The notes under the pieces were generated by a model. That model worked only from the letters and a program-made list of their open reading frames with translations, did no database searches and had not been told where the DNA came from. Positions 52,105 through 62,737 of a stretch of 64,000 nt of DNA are shown here, in pieces. The stretch is from NCBI RefSeq assembly GCF_000314735.2, contig NZ_KB375270.1:2604001-2668000 (forward strand). The letters run 5' to 3'. Positions within the stretch are counted from its first letter, which is position 1. The number at the start of each line of letters is the position of its first letter. This DNA is from Afipia felis ATCC 53690 (GTDB taxonomy: Bacteria > Pseudomonadota > Alphaproteobacteria > Rhizobiales > Xanthobacteraceae). The position numbers were made by a program, and so were the translations under genes.

Positions 52105-52965
52105 GTGACTGCATTTCTGGTGACGGGCGCGACCGGCATGTTGGGCGGCTATGTATCGAGCATGGCGGACGCGCGGGGTTACGAGACGATCGCTCCTCCC
52201 CGCTCGGAATGGGACTTGAGAAATCCGGGATCGATCGCTGCCCTCATCAAGAAAGTGAAGCCCGCCTACGTCTTGCACCTCGCAGCCAAAACGGATGTCG
52301 ACGCGTGCGAGCGAGACCCGGCCAGCGCAGCGCAGATGAACGTCACCGCCACGGAAGAAATCGCAAAGGCAACTGCGGAGGTTGGAGGCTGGCTGGCTTA
52401 TATTTCCACCGGCTGCGTTTTCGGCGGCGCAGGTAAACCGACCTACAACGAATTGGATTTGCCCTGTCCGGTTCATTATTACGGCCGCTCCAAGCTATGG
52501 GGCGAATACGCCGTCAACAAACATCTCCCCTTCAATCACCTGATCGTCCGTGCAGGCTGGATGATCGGAGGCGGCCCCGAGAAAGATCACAAATTCGTCG
52601 GGAAGATCATTTCGCAGATCCGAAACGGGGCAAGCGAGATCAAGGCCGTCGACGACAAGCATGGCACCATCACCGTGGCCAGAGATTTGGCGAACTTCCT
52701 GCTGGCATCGGCGAACGAAGGACGACGCGGTCTTGTTCACTTCGCCAGCAAAGGCCTTGCGACCCGATTCCAGATCGCGGCAGAAATAGCGAATGCGCTT
52801 CACTATCGTGGATCGTTGCTGCCCGTGACGTCGGATATGTTTCCGCTAGCTGCGCCGCGGCCGACCTTCGAAGGACTTGAATCCGTCTATCTCACAGGCG
52901 AGAGCGGGAGCAACTATTTCGAGCGCTGGCAGGACGATCTCAGAAAATACGTTTCGGAATTCTAG
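52105..52965 (+). CDS. rmlD: dTDP-4-dehydrorhamnose reductase family protein
   Basis: A 286-residue short-chain dehydrogenase of the RmlD type. It opens FLVTGATGMLGGYVSSMA (GxxGxxG) and has the catalytic Tyr-Lys pair in YYGRSKLWGE and the RmlD-typical LHLAAKTDVDACERDP. It performs the last step to dTDP-L-rhamnose. The start is a GTG at 52105 behind GAGGGGA. It lies convergent to rmlA rather than inside the rmlCBA run. Confidence 0.85.
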   Translation: MTAFLVTGATGMLGGYVSSMADARGYETIAPPRSEWDLRNPGSIAALIKKVKPAYVLHLAAKTDVDACERDPASAAQMNVTATEEIAKATAEVGGWLAYISTGCVFGGAGKPTYNELDLPCPVHYYGRSKLWGEYAVNKHLPFNHLIVRAGWMIGGGPEKDHKFVGKIISQIRNGASEIKAVDDKHGTITVARDLANFLLASANEGRRGLVHFASKGLATRFQIAAEIANALHYRGSLLPVTSDMFPLAAPRPTFEGLESVYLTGESGSNYFERWQDDLRKYVSEF

Positions 52966-53004
52966 CCCGAATTTTCAGCACGGACAGAATATCCGCAGCG
53001 CCCG

Positions 53005-53889
53005 TTACAGGTCGTTCTCGGTTTTCAGTACATGCTGCAGGTACAGGCCGTATCCGCTTTTGCGAAGCGGTGCGATAAGACGCGTAAACTGGCCATCGTC
53101 GATCCATTTCTGCCGCCATGCGATCTCTTCCGGCGAAGCAATCTTGATACCCTGACGTTCTTCGAGCGTTGCAACGAACTGGCTGGCATCGAGAAGGGAC
53201 TGATGCGTGCCGGCGTCGAACCAGGCGAATCCTCGGCCCATGATCTCGCCGTGGAGATTGCCGGCTTCGAGATAACGGCGATTGAGATCCGTAATCTCCA
53301 GTTCGCCTCGCGCCGAGGGCTTCAGGTCGTGCGCATATTCAACCGCATGGTTGTCGTAGAAATACAGACCAACGATGGCATAATTTGATTTGGGCTGCTT
53401 CGGCTTTTCTTCAATCGCGGTCACGCGTCCCTGACGGTCGAAACTCGCAACGCCGTACCGTTCGGGATCCTGAACGTGGTAGGCAAAGACCGTGGCGCCA
53501 TCGCTGCGTGTGTTTGCAGACTGGATGAGCCGCGTCAGGTCGTGGCCGTAGAAAATGTTGTCGCCCAGCACCAGCGCCGATGGACTGTTACCTATGAATT
53601 TTTCGCCGATAATGAAGGCCTGTGCGAGTCCATCTGGAGATGGTTGAGGAGCGTAGTTGAGCGAGAGACCCCATTGGCTTCCATCACCGAGCAGCCGCTG
53701 GAATAACGGCAAATCCTGAGACGTCGAAATAATCAGAATCTCGCGAATACCGCTCAGCATCAGCGTCGACAATGGATAATAGATCATCGGCTTGTCGAAG
53801 ACCGGCAGGAGCTGTTTCGAGACGACCTGTGTCGCAGGATGAAGCCTTGTGCCGGAGCCGCCTGCGAGAATGATGCCTTTGCGAGTCAT
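53005..53889 (-). CDS. rmlA: Glucose-1-phosphate thymidylyltransferase
   Basis: A 294-residue nucleotidyltransferase. It starts [20 protein letters not shown], has [21 protein letters not shown] and later [19 protein letters not shown]. It makes dTDP-glucose, the first step to dTDP-rhamnose. The ATG overlaps the rmlB stop. Confidence 0.96.
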   Translation of the reverse strand: MTRKGIILAGGSGTRLHPATQVVSKQLLPVFDKPMIYYPLSTLMLSGIREILIISTSQDLPLFQRLLGDGSQWGLSLNYAPQPSPDGLAQAFIIGEKFIGNSPSALVLGDNIFYGHDLTRLIQSANTRSDGATVFAYHVQDPERYGVASFDRQGRVTAIEEKPKQPKSNYAIVGLYFYDNHAVEYAHDLKPSARGELEITDLNRRYLEAGNLHGEIMGRGFAWFDAGTHQSLLDASQFVATLEERQGIKIASPEEIAWRQKWIDDGQFTRLIAPLRKSGYGLYLQHVLKTENDL

Positions 53890-54938
53890 GCGATTGCGAC
53901 TCCAAGCCGTTCGCCGCGATAGACGCCGGAGCGGATGCGTTCCCACCAATTGCGATTGGCCAAGTACCAGGCAACCGTCTGGCGCAGGCCCGACGCGAAG
54001 GTTTCGCTGGGCCGCCATCCGAGCGATGCGTTGATCTTGTCGGCGTTGATGGCGTAACGGAAATCGTGACCGGGCCGGTCGGTCACGAATGTAATCAGTT
54101 CCGCGTGCGGCGTGGATTTCGGCGACAGCTCATCCATCAGCGCGCAGATCGTCCGCACGACATCGATATTCTTCATCTCTGCGCCACCACCGACATTATA
54201 GGTGCTGCCGGGCTTGCCTTCGCTAAGAATGAGATCGAGCGCGGCGACGTGATCCCCGACATACAGCCAGTCGCGGACATTCTCGCCACGGCCATAGACG
54301 GGAAGCGGCTGTTTCTCCAAAGCGTTCAGGATCGTCAGAGGGATCAGCTTCTCCGGAAACTGAAACGGGCCGTAATTGTTCGAGCAGTTGCTGATAATCG
54401 TCGGCAGGCCATAGGTGCGGTGCCAGGCACGAACGAGGTGATCCGAGGATGCCTTGGTGGCTGCGTAAGGCGAATTCGGCGCGTAGGGTGTTTCTTCCGT
54501 GAACGCGCCCTCGTTCCCCAGTTCTCCATACACTTCATCCGTCGACACGTGATGAAACCGGAAACGCTCCTGACGCGCTCTGTCGAGTTCATTCCAATAG
54601 GCTCGCGCGACCTCGAGCAGCGTATGCGTCCCCTGGATATTCGTGCGGATGAAAGCTGCAGCCCCGTCGATCGAGCGGTCGACATGGCTTTCCGCTGCCA
54701 GATGCATGACGGCATCAGGCCGGTATTCGCGAAAAATCCGGGCGATCAGGGGCTGATCGCAGATGTCAGCTTTGATGAAGTTGTAGTTCGGCGCCTCGGC
54801 GATGGAGTTCAGCGAATCAAGATTGCCCGCATATGTCAGAGCATCGACGTTGACGACTTCGACTGACGATCGACCCGCGAAATGGCGAACGACTGCAGAG
54901 CCGATAAATCCCGCACCGCCGGTGACCAATAACTTCAT
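53886..54938 (-). CDS. rmlB: dTDP-glucose 4,6-dehydratase
   Basis: A 350-residue NAD-dependent SDR enzyme. The Rossmann loop is [16 protein letters not shown] and the active site [32 protein letters not shown] contains the catalytic Tyr and Lys, and [16 protein letters not shown] is RmlB-typical. It forms dTDP-4-keto-6-deoxyglucose. Confidence 0.96.
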   Translation of the reverse strand: MKLLVTGGAGFIGSAVVRHFAGRSSVEVVNVDALTYAGNLDSLNSIAEAPNYNFIKADICDQPLIARIFREYRPDAVMHLAAESHVDRSIDGAAAFIRTNIQGTHTLLEVARAYWNELDRARQERFRFHHVSTDEVYGELGNEGAFTEETPYAPNSPYAATKASSDHLVRAWHRTYGLPTIISNCSNNYGPFQFPEKLIPLTILNALEKQPLPVYGRGENVRDWLYVGDHVAALDLILSEGKPGSTYNVGGGAEMKNIDVVRTICALMDELSPKSTPHAELITFVTDRPGHDFRYAINADKINASLGWRPSETFASGLRQTVAWYLANRNWWERIRSGVYRGERLGVAIA

Positions 54939-54950
54939 CGACCGTGTCCG

Positions 54951-55514
54951 TTAAAAGATTTGAGGAAGGTCGCGAAAGGCCGGCAACTTTCCATCCTTTT
55001 CGGAGAGATGGACCTCTGATTTGCTCGGCCAATCAATAGCAAGATCGCGATCGTTCCACAAAAGACCCCGATCATGCTCCGGAGAATAATAATTGCTGAC
55101 CTTATAAATGACCTCGGTGTCTGGCTCCAACGTCATAAAGCCGTGGGCGAACCCGACCGGCACCAGAATCTGATTCCATGCGTCAGTGGAAATGACAGCG
55201 CTAACGTGCTGGCCGTATGTGGGCGAACGGCGGCGAAGATCCACCGCGACGTCGAACACCGCCCCCCGCACCACGCGGACGAGCTTGTCCTGCGCGAACG
55301 GAGGAAGCTGGAAATGAAGCCCGCGCACGGTATGAACCGCGGAGGACAGTGAGTGATTGTCCTGCACAAATTCGATATCGATACCGGCTTCGGCAAAATC
55401 CTTCCGGCTATAGGTTTCTGAAAAGAAGCCACGAAGGTCACCGAATTTGCGCGTCTTGATGAGCTTGACGCCTTCCAAACCCAGATTTTGAATTTCTATC
55501 GCAGCACTTGCCAA
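54951..55514 (-). CDS. rmlC: dTDP-4-dehydrorhamnose 3,5-epimerase
   Basis: A 187-residue cupin epimerase with RGFFSETYSRKDFAEAGI, the catalytic-His piece VRGLHFQLPPFAQDKLVRV and PVGFAHGFMTLEPDTEVIYKV. It is first of rmlC-rmlB-rmlA; 12 bases separate it from rmlB. Confidence 0.95.
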   Translation of the reverse strand: MASAAIEIQNLGLEGVKLIKTRKFGDLRGFFSETYSRKDFAEAGIDIEFVQDNHSLSSAVHTVRGLHFQLPPFAQDKLVRVVRGAVFDVAVDLRRRSPTYGQHVSAVISTDAWNQILVPVGFAHGFMTLEPDTEVIYKVSNYYSPEHDRGLLWNDRDLAIDWPSKSEVHLSEKDGKLPAFRDLPQIF

Positions 55515-55721
55515 AATTCGTCTATCGCCCGTGTGATCTGTGGTCTGAATGAGACTTGGAATAAGCTCGGGCTCACACTAATGGACACCGGCGATTCATG
55601 AAAGCGGCGATTGTTCCGGGGGCACCGCCGTCATCGCTGCCTGACCGCAACAGACGGGATTTTCTGCAAGATTGAGCGAAATCAGCCCTGATGGCCACCC
55701 CGCCACAATCCGCCAGTCTTT

Positions 55722-57536
55722 TTATCCGCCAGCTCTGGCCAATACCGCATCAGCGGTTTCGTCACTCGATTCACGCTGCTGCAACCGAAAGAAGGCTGCA
55801 TAGCGGCCGTTCCTACGAAGCAGTTCATCATGAGGGCCCGATTCGACGACCACGCCGCCTTCGATCACGAGGATCCGGTCGGCACGTATGATCGTATGAA
55901 GCCGATGCGCGATAACGATCGTGGTGCGGTCCTTGCAGAGATGCGCGATCGCCTCCTGCACGAATTTTTCCGACTCGGAATCCAGCGCCGCCGTGGCTTC
56001 GTCAAGCAGGATGATCGGCGCATCCTTGATCAGGGCGCGCGCGATGGCAACACGTTGCCGCTGCCCACCCGAAAGTTGGGTGCCGTGCTCACCGACCGGC
56101 GTGTCATAGCCGAGCGGAAAGCTCGAGATAAAATCATGCGCATAGGCCGCCTTCGCCGCCGCCACGATGTCATCCTGCGTTGCACCGGCTTTTCCGAAAG
56201 CGATGTTCTCGCGGATCGTGCCCCGAAACAGATAAACGTCCTGCCCGACATAGGCCGTCTGCCGGCGAAGCGAGTTCCGCGAGCACTTCGAGATATTCTG
56301 ATCGTCGATCATCAACGCGCCCTCGCCGGGCTCATAGAACCGGAGAAGAAGCGACAGGATCGTCGACTTTCCGCCGCCCGATGGGCCAACCAGTGCGGTG
56401 ACTTGGCCCGGCTCCGCGACGAAATTCATCGACTTCAATACCGGATCTGCCGGACGGTAGGCGAACGTCACATCGCGAAACTCGATCTGCGACCGCGTAA
56501 GCTTCAGCGCGGGCTTGTCACTGTCATCCGGTTCCGACGCCGGCCTGTCTATAACGTCGAGCAACATCCGCGCACCGACCATCAGCCCGCTCAGATCTAT
56601 ATTGAGACGGGCCAAGCGCTTCGCCGGCTCATAAGCCAACAGGAAGGCGGTAATGAAAGAGATGAACTCTCCCGGCGCGGCGTTCGTGGCGATGACGCGA
56701 TAGCCGCCATACATCAGCGCACCGGCGATCGCGATGCCGCCCAGCATCTCCATCAGCGGAGCGGAACTGTTGGCGACCTTCGCCATCCTGTTAGCACGCG
56801 CTTCCAGTTCCGCGACGCTCCCGTCGACCCGTCGCTGCATCGCCTCCTCGAGGGTGAAGGCCTTCACGGTACGGATGCCCTGAAGCGCCTCCTGAACAGC
56901 TTCCATGATAAAGGCGCCGCTGGTGAACTGACCTGACGCGATCTGCCTGATCAGGCGCACGAGCTTGCGAACGAACAGGAACATCGGCGGCGCGATGACG
57001 AGGCTGAGCAGCGACAGCAGGGGATCCTGCGTCACCATCACGATCACAAGCCCGATTAGCGTCAGGAGGTCACGTCCAGCAGTCGTAATCAGCAACGACA
57101 GGATTTGCGTAATGGAGGCCGCACCGACCACAAGTCTGTTCAGATGATCTGACGAATGGGATTGCGAGAAAAAGCCGACGCTTTCCTGCATCAATTTTGC
57201 AAACAGCTTCCGCTGATTGTTGGCGAGAATGGCATTGCTGATTCGCGACAGGATAACCGCCTGCCAGTACGTCGCGATTCCCTTGGCCGTGAAAAGACAG
57301 ATCACGATCGCCGACAACGTCATGATGCCGCTGACGTTGCGATAGACATAGGCTTCGTTGATGACCTTGCCAAATAAATAGGCCGAGCCGGCGCTTGCCG
57401 CAGAGCCGATCGCCATCAGGACAAACACAACCACATAGCGCCGCCAGTACACGCGTCCCTGTTCAGTCACCAATCGCTTGATAAGCTGAAACATTCCGTA
57501 GGGATCATTTGTGATCTTCGAGGAAGATCGCGCCAT
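55722..57536 (-). CDS. MsbA-like ABC exporter (fused membrane and ATPase domains)
   Basis: A 604-residue half-transporter. About six membrane segments lie in residues ~30-330. The ATPase domain has Walker A GPSGGGKST, signature LSGGQRQRVAIARAL, Walker B IILLDEATAALD and the switch His in IAHRLHTI. This architecture exports lipids or lipid-linked glycans, and the neighbours (rhamnose synthesis and a glycosyltransferase) suggest an envelope lipid or polysaccharide substrate. It is a separate gene from rmlC, with 207 bases between. Confidence 0.88.
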   Translation of the reverse strand: MARSSSKITNDPYGMFQLIKRLVTEQGRVYWRRYVVVFVLMAIGSAASAGSAYLFGKVINEAYVYRNVSGIMTLSAIVICLFTAKGIATYWQAVILSRISNAILANNQRKLFAKLMQESVGFFSQSHSSDHLNRLVVGAASITQILSLLITTAGRDLLTLIGLVIVMVTQDPLLSLLSLVIAPPMFLFVRKLVRLIRQIASGQFTSGAFIMEAVQEALQGIRTVKAFTLEEAMQRRVDGSVAELEARANRMAKVANSSAPLMEMLGGIAIAGALMYGGYRVIATNAAPGEFISFITAFLLAYEPAKRLARLNIDLSGLMVGARMLLDVIDRPASEPDDSDKPALKLTRSQIEFRDVTFAYRPADPVLKSMNFVAEPGQVTALVGPSGGGKSTILSLLLRFYEPGEGALMIDDQNISKCSRNSLRRQTAYVGQDVYLFRGTIRENIAFGKAGATQDDIVAAAKAAYAHDFISSFPLGYDTPVGEHGTQLSGGQRQRVAIARALIKDAPIILLDEATAALDSESEKFVQEAIAHLCKDRTTIVIAHRLHTIIRADRILVIEGGVVVESGPHDELLRRNGRYAAFFRLQQRESSDETADAVLARAGG

Positions 57537-58051
57537 AAATTGTCCGATCGAATGCAGCGGCTCGTTTCATTGCCCGTTGCAGCGCCGGTTTTCAAGACAA
57601 ACAGGCGGAAATTTCGCAAGGAATCCCGGCCTGCGAACCGTTGTGGCCGCCCGTCCGACCATTCGCGACCGAGACAACCAGACGCGCGAGAATATCGGCG
57701 ACAAGGTTCTTTCTCGCCTTCTTCTTGAATCTCGCGACCGACGTGGCCGCGATGGATCTGTGTAGAAAGCTGCCTGCCGACGCCCCGACATCGACGCGGA
57801 AGCAGTACGCCGCGCGCCCAAAGATTCCCCGCCCTCTACAAAAATACCAGACGGGAGCGGCATCACGCGCTAAAACATTTTTAAAACGTGGCATTTTCAG
57901 GCATGGGCAATCCACCGCTCCTTTGAGGCCTTTATTTGAGTCCTTTGTCGGGGCCCATTCTCCTGCGGCGAAGATCGACAGGCGGCGTTCCATATTTTTA
58001 TTATGACCCATTTCCCAAATAGCTTATGTTTGAATCACGAAACCTGCCGGG
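57537..58051. other. 515-base intergenic region between divergent genes
   Basis: It lies between the ABC exporter (minus) and the glycosyltransferase (plus) and so should hold two promoters. I see no supported gene, strong repeat or terminator in it. Confidence 0.5.
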
Positions 58052-59158
58052 ATGGCGATGCTTTTTTCTCATTCTCATTTCAAATATCGACTCGATACCG
58101 AGCCGTCTGTTCTGGCCCTTTCGTCGGACACCGAACTGAATGAGATTCGCGTCCGGCCTTTTCTTGCAGCCCTCCTTGCCCGCGGCGTGATCTCCGACTT
58201 TCAGTTTGCGGACCGCAAGATGAACTTGACGGGGTGGCACAAGGATTTTGCCTTCACCCACATCTGGTGTCATCGCAACGTATCGACTGCGCAATATCGC
58301 TTCTTGCGGAAGCATCAGCATGTTCCGATCATTTATGATATCGACGACCTCCTGACCGCAGTCCCCGATTTCGTCAAAAACAGGCCGCATGTCGTCGAAC
58401 GCATCCGCTGGTGCCTCGAGAACGCGCAAGTCGTCACCACGTCCACGGACGCGCTCAGATCGCACCTGCTGTGCGACCAGCACTCAACCGACAAAATCAT
58501 AACCCTGAAAAACGGCCATCTGGGCCACGAACCACCGCCTCGGACGATTCAAAAGAAGATCATCTGGACGTCGGGCGATCACCCGTTCATGCTGCGTAAA
58601 AGCCCTGAATTCACCGGCAAGCTCGCGAACATCGCCAATCACCATGATTACGAGGTGATCTTCATCGGCCGCTTCAATCCCGCCATGGGGCAGCAGTTCA
58701 AGCGTTGGCGATACATTCAACGGCTGGACGTCAATTCCTATCGGGAATTCCTGCGATCCTTTGGCGGATCGATCGGGCTCGCTCCATTGCCGTCAGGCTT
58801 GTCGACGCACAATCAACAATTCTTCGACGCCAAGTCGGACATCAAGCTGCTCGATTACATCTCGAACGGCCTTGTACCGATCTGCACGAGCACGCCACCC
58901 TATGCCAACTCGGAGCTCTACGTGCCGGAGCTCGGTGCGGACGACCCGGACGGACTTCTGCGCAAACTCGATCTCTGCATCCAGGATCATGCGGGCTGGC
59001 TCGAACGGATGGATATGAGATTCCATCGCAATGGCGCGCTTGACGAGCGGCGGTACAACAACCTCTCACGGAAACTGGACGTCATCTTCACACGACATGA
59101 AGATGACGTCGCAAGCAAACCCGGCCCATCGCCAGCCGCGGCAGCGCTCAGTCGTTGA
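58052..59158 (+). CDS. Glycosyltransferase-like protein (GT-B fold, family 4/1 type)
   Basis: A 368-residue protein. The N-terminal half carries VPIIYDIDDLLTAVPDF, a motif of a widespread group of GT-B glycosyltransferases. The C-terminal half has SIGLAPLPSG ... FFDAKSDIKLLDYISNGLVPICT, matching the donor-sugar binding region (the E/K-x-x-K-x-x-EY-x-x-G pattern in degenerate form). Sugar donor and acceptor are unknown. dTDP-rhamnose from the nearby rml genes is a plausible donor. Its 3' end overlaps the convergent cysI by 11 bases. Confidence 0.78.
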   Translation: MAMLFSHSHFKYRLDTEPSVLALSSDTELNEIRVRPFLAALLARGVISDFQFADRKMNLTGWHKDFAFTHIWCHRNVSTAQYRFLRKHQHVPIIYDIDDLLTAVPDFVKNRPHVVERIRWCLENAQVVTTSTDALRSHLLCDQHSTDKIITLKNGHLGHEPPPRTIQKKIIWTSGDHPFMLRKSPEFTGKLANIANHHDYEVIFIGRFNPAMGQQFKRWRYIQRLDVNSYREFLRSFGGSIGLAPLPSGLSTHNQQFFDAKSDIKLLDYISNGLVPICTSTPPYANSELYVPELGADDPDGLLRKLDLCIQDHAGWLERMDMRFHRNGALDERRYNNLSRKLDVIFTRHEDDVASKPGPSPAAAALSR

Positions 59159-60899
59159 AGTAACGCCCCTCCTTCACCTCCGCGACGTAACCCGCGCGAA
59201 TGGCGAAGTCCCCGAAATGCTCACCATTCTTGCGCTCGCGCGCGAAATGACCGAGCACCTTGTCGAGCGCCTCCAAAATCGCTGGCTCGCCGACGTTTTC
59301 GAGATACATCTTGTTCAGACGCTCACCGTGGAATCCGCCACCGAGGTAGAGATTGTATTTGCCCGGCGCACGCCCGGTCAGCGCGATCTCGGCGATATAG
59401 GGCCGCGCGCAGCCGTTCGGGCACCCAGTCATGCGGATCGTGATCGGCTCGTCCTTGAGGCCGTGCGCATCGAGCAACGTCTCGATCTTGGTGACAAGGT
59501 CAGGCAAGTAGCGTTCGCTCTCAGCCATCGCGAGAGCGCAGGTCGGTAGCGCCACGCACGCCATCGAGTTGAGCCGCAGCTTGCTGCGAGTCTCGAACTC
59601 GTCGAGCTTGTACTCCTTCATCACCGCTTCGATCGCGGACCGATCCTCCGGAGCGATGTCGGCGATGGTGAGGTTCTGATTCGGCGTCAGCCGGAAATGG
59701 CCTTTGTGAATGCGGGCCACCTCGCGTAGTCCATCCATCAGCGGATAGCCCGGCCGGTTGATGACGCGGCCGTTCTGAATGAACAACGTGCAATGCAGAC
59801 GGCCATCCTCGCCGGTGATCCAGCCGAGTGGATCGCCGTTCGAGGTGAAGGTATATGGTTTCGCCGGAGCAAGGTCGAAGCCGAGCCTGTTCTCGATCTC
59901 GCCCTTGATCCAGTCGAGGCCTTTGTCATCGATGGTGTACTTGAAGCGCGCATGCAAGCGGTCGGTGCGGTCGCCATAATCGCGCTGCACCGACATCACC
60001 GCGTCGATCGCCGGGATCACCTTGCCGGCATCGACATAGCCGATCACGCTCGCGAGCCGCGGATAGGTCTTCGGGGCTTGGTCCGTGCGGCCGAGGCCGC
60101 CGCCAATGGCAACGTTGAAGCCCTTGAGCTTGCCGCGTTCGACGATGGCGATGAAGCCCAGATCCTGCGAGTAGACATCGATGTCGTTGCTCGGAGGAAT
60201 CGCGAAACCGATCTTGAACTTGCGCGGCATATAGGTGCGCCCATAGAACGGCTCCTCGCTGCCGTCCGGCACCGACTTGACGGTGGAGGGGTCACGCTCC
60301 TCCTCGTACCAGATCTCGCGATAGGCGCCGGTACGATGCAGGGCATGCTCGCTCGCCTGCTTCGCGAGGGCGTAGACGTCGGCATGCGCCTTCGAGACCA
60401 GCGGGTTCACTGTGGCCATCACGCCGCGGGTGTCGTCGCCGCAGGCCGCCTTGGTGTCGAGCAGCACTTCGCGCAGCCCCTGCAACGCCGGGCGCAGATT
60501 ATGCTTGAGTACGTGATGAAGTTGGAAAGTCTGTCGCGTGGTCAGGCGCACCGTATCACCGCCATAGGCGCGGCCGAGTTCGTCGAGCTTGAGCCACTGA
60601 CTCGGGCTGCAAACGCCGCCCGGCAGGCGCACGCGCGCCATGAACGAAAAAGCGGGCTCCAATTTTTGACGGCGGCGCTCGTCGCGAATGTCACGGTCAT
60701 CCTGCTGATAGATACCGTGAAATTTCATCAGCTTGTTGTCGCTCGGATCGACCGACAGCGTGATCGGATCCGCAAGACTCTTCGCGATCGTGCCGCGTAG
60801 CTGATCGCTGTTGGCCTTCAGCGTCTCATCGGGGCCGAGCTTGTCGAGCGGTTGCGACCGATCGCGACTGCGATCAACTTGAACTTTCACATCCATCAC
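59148..60899 (-). CDS. cysI: Sulfite reductase hemoprotein (beta) subunit
   Basis: A 583-residue siroheme/4Fe-4S protein. Two sirohaem-ferredoxin repeats are seen. The cluster ligands are CVALPTC and TGCPNGCARPY. RLPGGVCSPSQWLKLDEL and RLTTRQTFQLHHVLK are CysI-typical. It reduces sulfite to sulfide with electrons from CysJ. It starts eight bases after the cysJ stop. In this window it offers an assimilatory sink for sulfite. Confidence 0.95.
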   Translation of the reverse strand: MMDVKVQVDRSRDRSQPLDKLGPDETLKANSDQLRGTIAKSLADPITLSVDPSDNKLMKFHGIYQQDDRDIRDERRRQKLEPAFSFMARVRLPGGVCSPSQWLKLDELGRAYGGDTVRLTTRQTFQLHHVLKHNLRPALQGLREVLLDTKAACGDDTRGVMATVNPLVSKAHADVYALAKQASEHALHRTGAYREIWYEEERDPSTVKSVPDGSEEPFYGRTYMPRKFKIGFAIPPSNDIDVYSQDLGFIAIVERGKLKGFNVAIGGGLGRTDQAPKTYPRLASVIGYVDAGKVIPAIDAVMSVQRDYGDRTDRLHARFKYTIDDKGLDWIKGEIENRLGFDLAPAKPYTFTSNGDPLGWITGEDGRLHCTLFIQNGRVINRPGYPLMDGLREVARIHKGHFRLTPNQNLTIADIAPEDRSAIEAVMKEYKLDEFETRSKLRLNSMACVALPTCALAMAESERYLPDLVTKIETLLDAHGLKDEPITIRMTGCPNGCARPYIAEIALTGRAPGKYNLYLGGGFHGERLNKMYLENVGEPAILEALDKVLGHFARERKNGEHFGDFAIRAGYVAEVKEGRYFND

Positions 60900-60907
60900 A
60901 TGCGCCT

Positions 60908-62737
60908 TTAGTAAACGTCGAGCAGATAGCGGCGGTCGCGCTGCAACTCGGTGAGATATTCATTGGCGGCCTCGCGGCTCAGTCCGCCGTGGGTTTCGAC
61001 GATGGCGGCGAGCGCCGCATGCACGTCGGGCGCCATGTGCGCGGCATCGCCACAGACATAGACCTGCGCGCCCTCTTCAAGCCACGCATAAACATCGTGG
61101 CCCTGCTCGTGCAGACGATCCTGGACGTAGACCTTGTTCGCGCCGTCGCGGGAGAAGGCGACATCCATGCGGCTCAGTGCGCCGCTCTTGAGCAGAGCCT
61201 GCCATTCCACTTGATAAAGGAAGTCGCTGCGGAAATTACGTTCCCCAAAAAACAGCCAGGAGCGTCCCGATGCCGCCTCTGCCTCGCGCTGTTGCATGAA
61301 GGCGCGGTAGGGCGCGACGCCCGTGCCGGCGCCGATCATGATGATCGGAACATCATTCGCCGGCAGATGGAAATGCGCGCTCGGCTGGATATAAACCGGC
61401 AGCGTGGCATCCTCACCCGTCAGAGAGGCGAGATAGCCTGAGGCCACGCCCGCGCGCGGCGCGTCGTGCAGATTGTAGCGTACGGTGCTGACCGTGAGGT
61501 GGACCTCGTCCGGCGCGGCCGCGAGGCTCGATGCGATCGAATAGAGCCGCGGCTGCAGCGGACGCAGGCCCGCAAGCAGCGTTGCAGGCTCGATGCCCGA
61601 CGCCGGGAAGCGGTTCACGATGTCCAGAACATGATGATTGTGCAGAAACGCAGTGCGCGCCGCGCCCTCCTCAGGACTGCGCAGCCGCTCCAGCTCAGAT
61701 GCGCCGGTGACGGCGGCCCAGTGGTCGAGGAAGCGCGGAGTCGCCGCCGTGATCTCGAAGGCGCTGCCGAGCGCTTCATGCAGCGGCAAGGTCCGCTGTT
61801 TCACCGTCACGGGCGTATCGGCGTTCAGTTTGAGTTTCTCGATCAGGGTCGCTACCAGCGCCGGATCGTTGCGCGGCACCACACCGAGCGCATCGCCCGG
61901 CTGATAGGTGAGGCCCGAATCGGCGAGCGACAATTCGATATGCCGCGTCTCCTTGCTGGAGTTGCGCCCCGTCAGCACGATGTTATCGATCACGCTTGCG
62001 ATAAACGGATTCTTCTTATCAAAAGATGCCGCTTGCGCAGGAGTAACGGCAGACGAACCCCCCGCCGGTGCAACGGTGGATACCTGCGCGGCTGGCGCAA
62101 GACGACGCAGCACGTCGGTGTGCCATGCTGAAGCTGGCTCTTCGTAATCGACGTCGCAATCGACGCGTTCGGCGATCCGCTGGGCGCCCAGCTCTTCGAG
62201 ACGGCGATCGATGCGCTTGCCGGCCTCGCAATATTTCTCATAGGTGGAATCGCCGAGCGCCAGCACCGCGAAGCGCAGTTGCGGCAGTTTCGGCGCCTTG
62301 CGGCTTTCCAGAAACTCGAAGAAGCCGACGCCAGCCTGCGGCGGGTCGCCCTCGCCGTGGGTCGAGGTGATGACGACGAGATCCTCCTCATCCTTCAGGG
62401 CGCGTACCTTGTAGTCAGCCATGCTGGCGGCGCTGGCATTGATGCCCTGTGCCTTGGCGTCCTGCGCGAGCGCCTTGGCGAGCGCCGCGCTGTTGCCGGT
62501 TTCGCTGGCGTAAAGAACGGTCAAGGTCCGGCTGGCCACCGCAGGCGCGGGCGTAGCAACCGCCGGCGGCTCGGCCAAGGCCGTTCCACCGCGAGTTCCG
62601 AGGCGGAAAGAATCGCTGACTCCGGAAAAATAACCGCTGATCCAGGTCGCCTGCTCAGGCGACAAGGTGGTCGCCAGCGAGCTGATCTGCTGCCACTGGT
62701 CTTCGGAAAGGGCCGGGCCGGGGAATACTTTTGTCAT
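60908..62737 (-). CDS. cysJ: Sulfite reductase flavoprotein (alpha) subunit
   Basis: A 609-residue diflavin reductase. The flavodoxin domain (VLYASETGNSAALAKALA, then STHGEGDPPQAGVGFFEFL) is followed by an FAD domain (RLYSIASSLAAAPDEVHLTVSTV) and an NADPH domain (MIGAGTGVAPYRAFMQQR, WLFFGERNFRSDFLYQ). It carries electrons from NADPH to CysI. The ATG at 62737 (MTKVFPGPALSEDQW) is chosen over the longer frame to 62875. Confidence 0.95.
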   Translation of the reverse strand: MTKVFPGPALSEDQWQQISSLATTLSPEQATWISGYFSGVSDSFRLGTRGGTALAEPPAVATPAPAVASRTLTVLYASETGNSAALAKALAQDAKAQGINASAASMADYKVRALKDEEDLVVITSTHGEGDPPQAGVGFFEFLESRKAPKLPQLRFAVLALGDSTYEKYCEAGKRIDRRLEELGAQRIAERVDCDVDYEEPASAWHTDVLRRLAPAAQVSTVAPAGGSSAVTPAQAASFDKKNPFIASVIDNIVLTGRNSSKETRHIELSLADSGLTYQPGDALGVVPRNDPALVATLIEKLKLNADTPVTVKQRTLPLHEALGSAFEITAATPRFLDHWAAVTGASELERLRSPEEGAARTAFLHNHHVLDIVNRFPASGIEPATLLAGLRPLQPRLYSIASSLAAAPDEVHLTVSTVRYNLHDAPRAGVASGYLASLTGEDATLPVYIQPSAHFHLPANDVPIIMIGAGTGVAPYRAFMQQREAEAASGRSWLFFGERNFRSDFLYQVEWQALLKSGALSRMDVAFSRDGANKVYVQDRLHEQGHDVYAWLEEGAQVYVCGDAAHMAPDVHAALAAIVETHGGLSREAANEYLTELQRDRRYLLDVY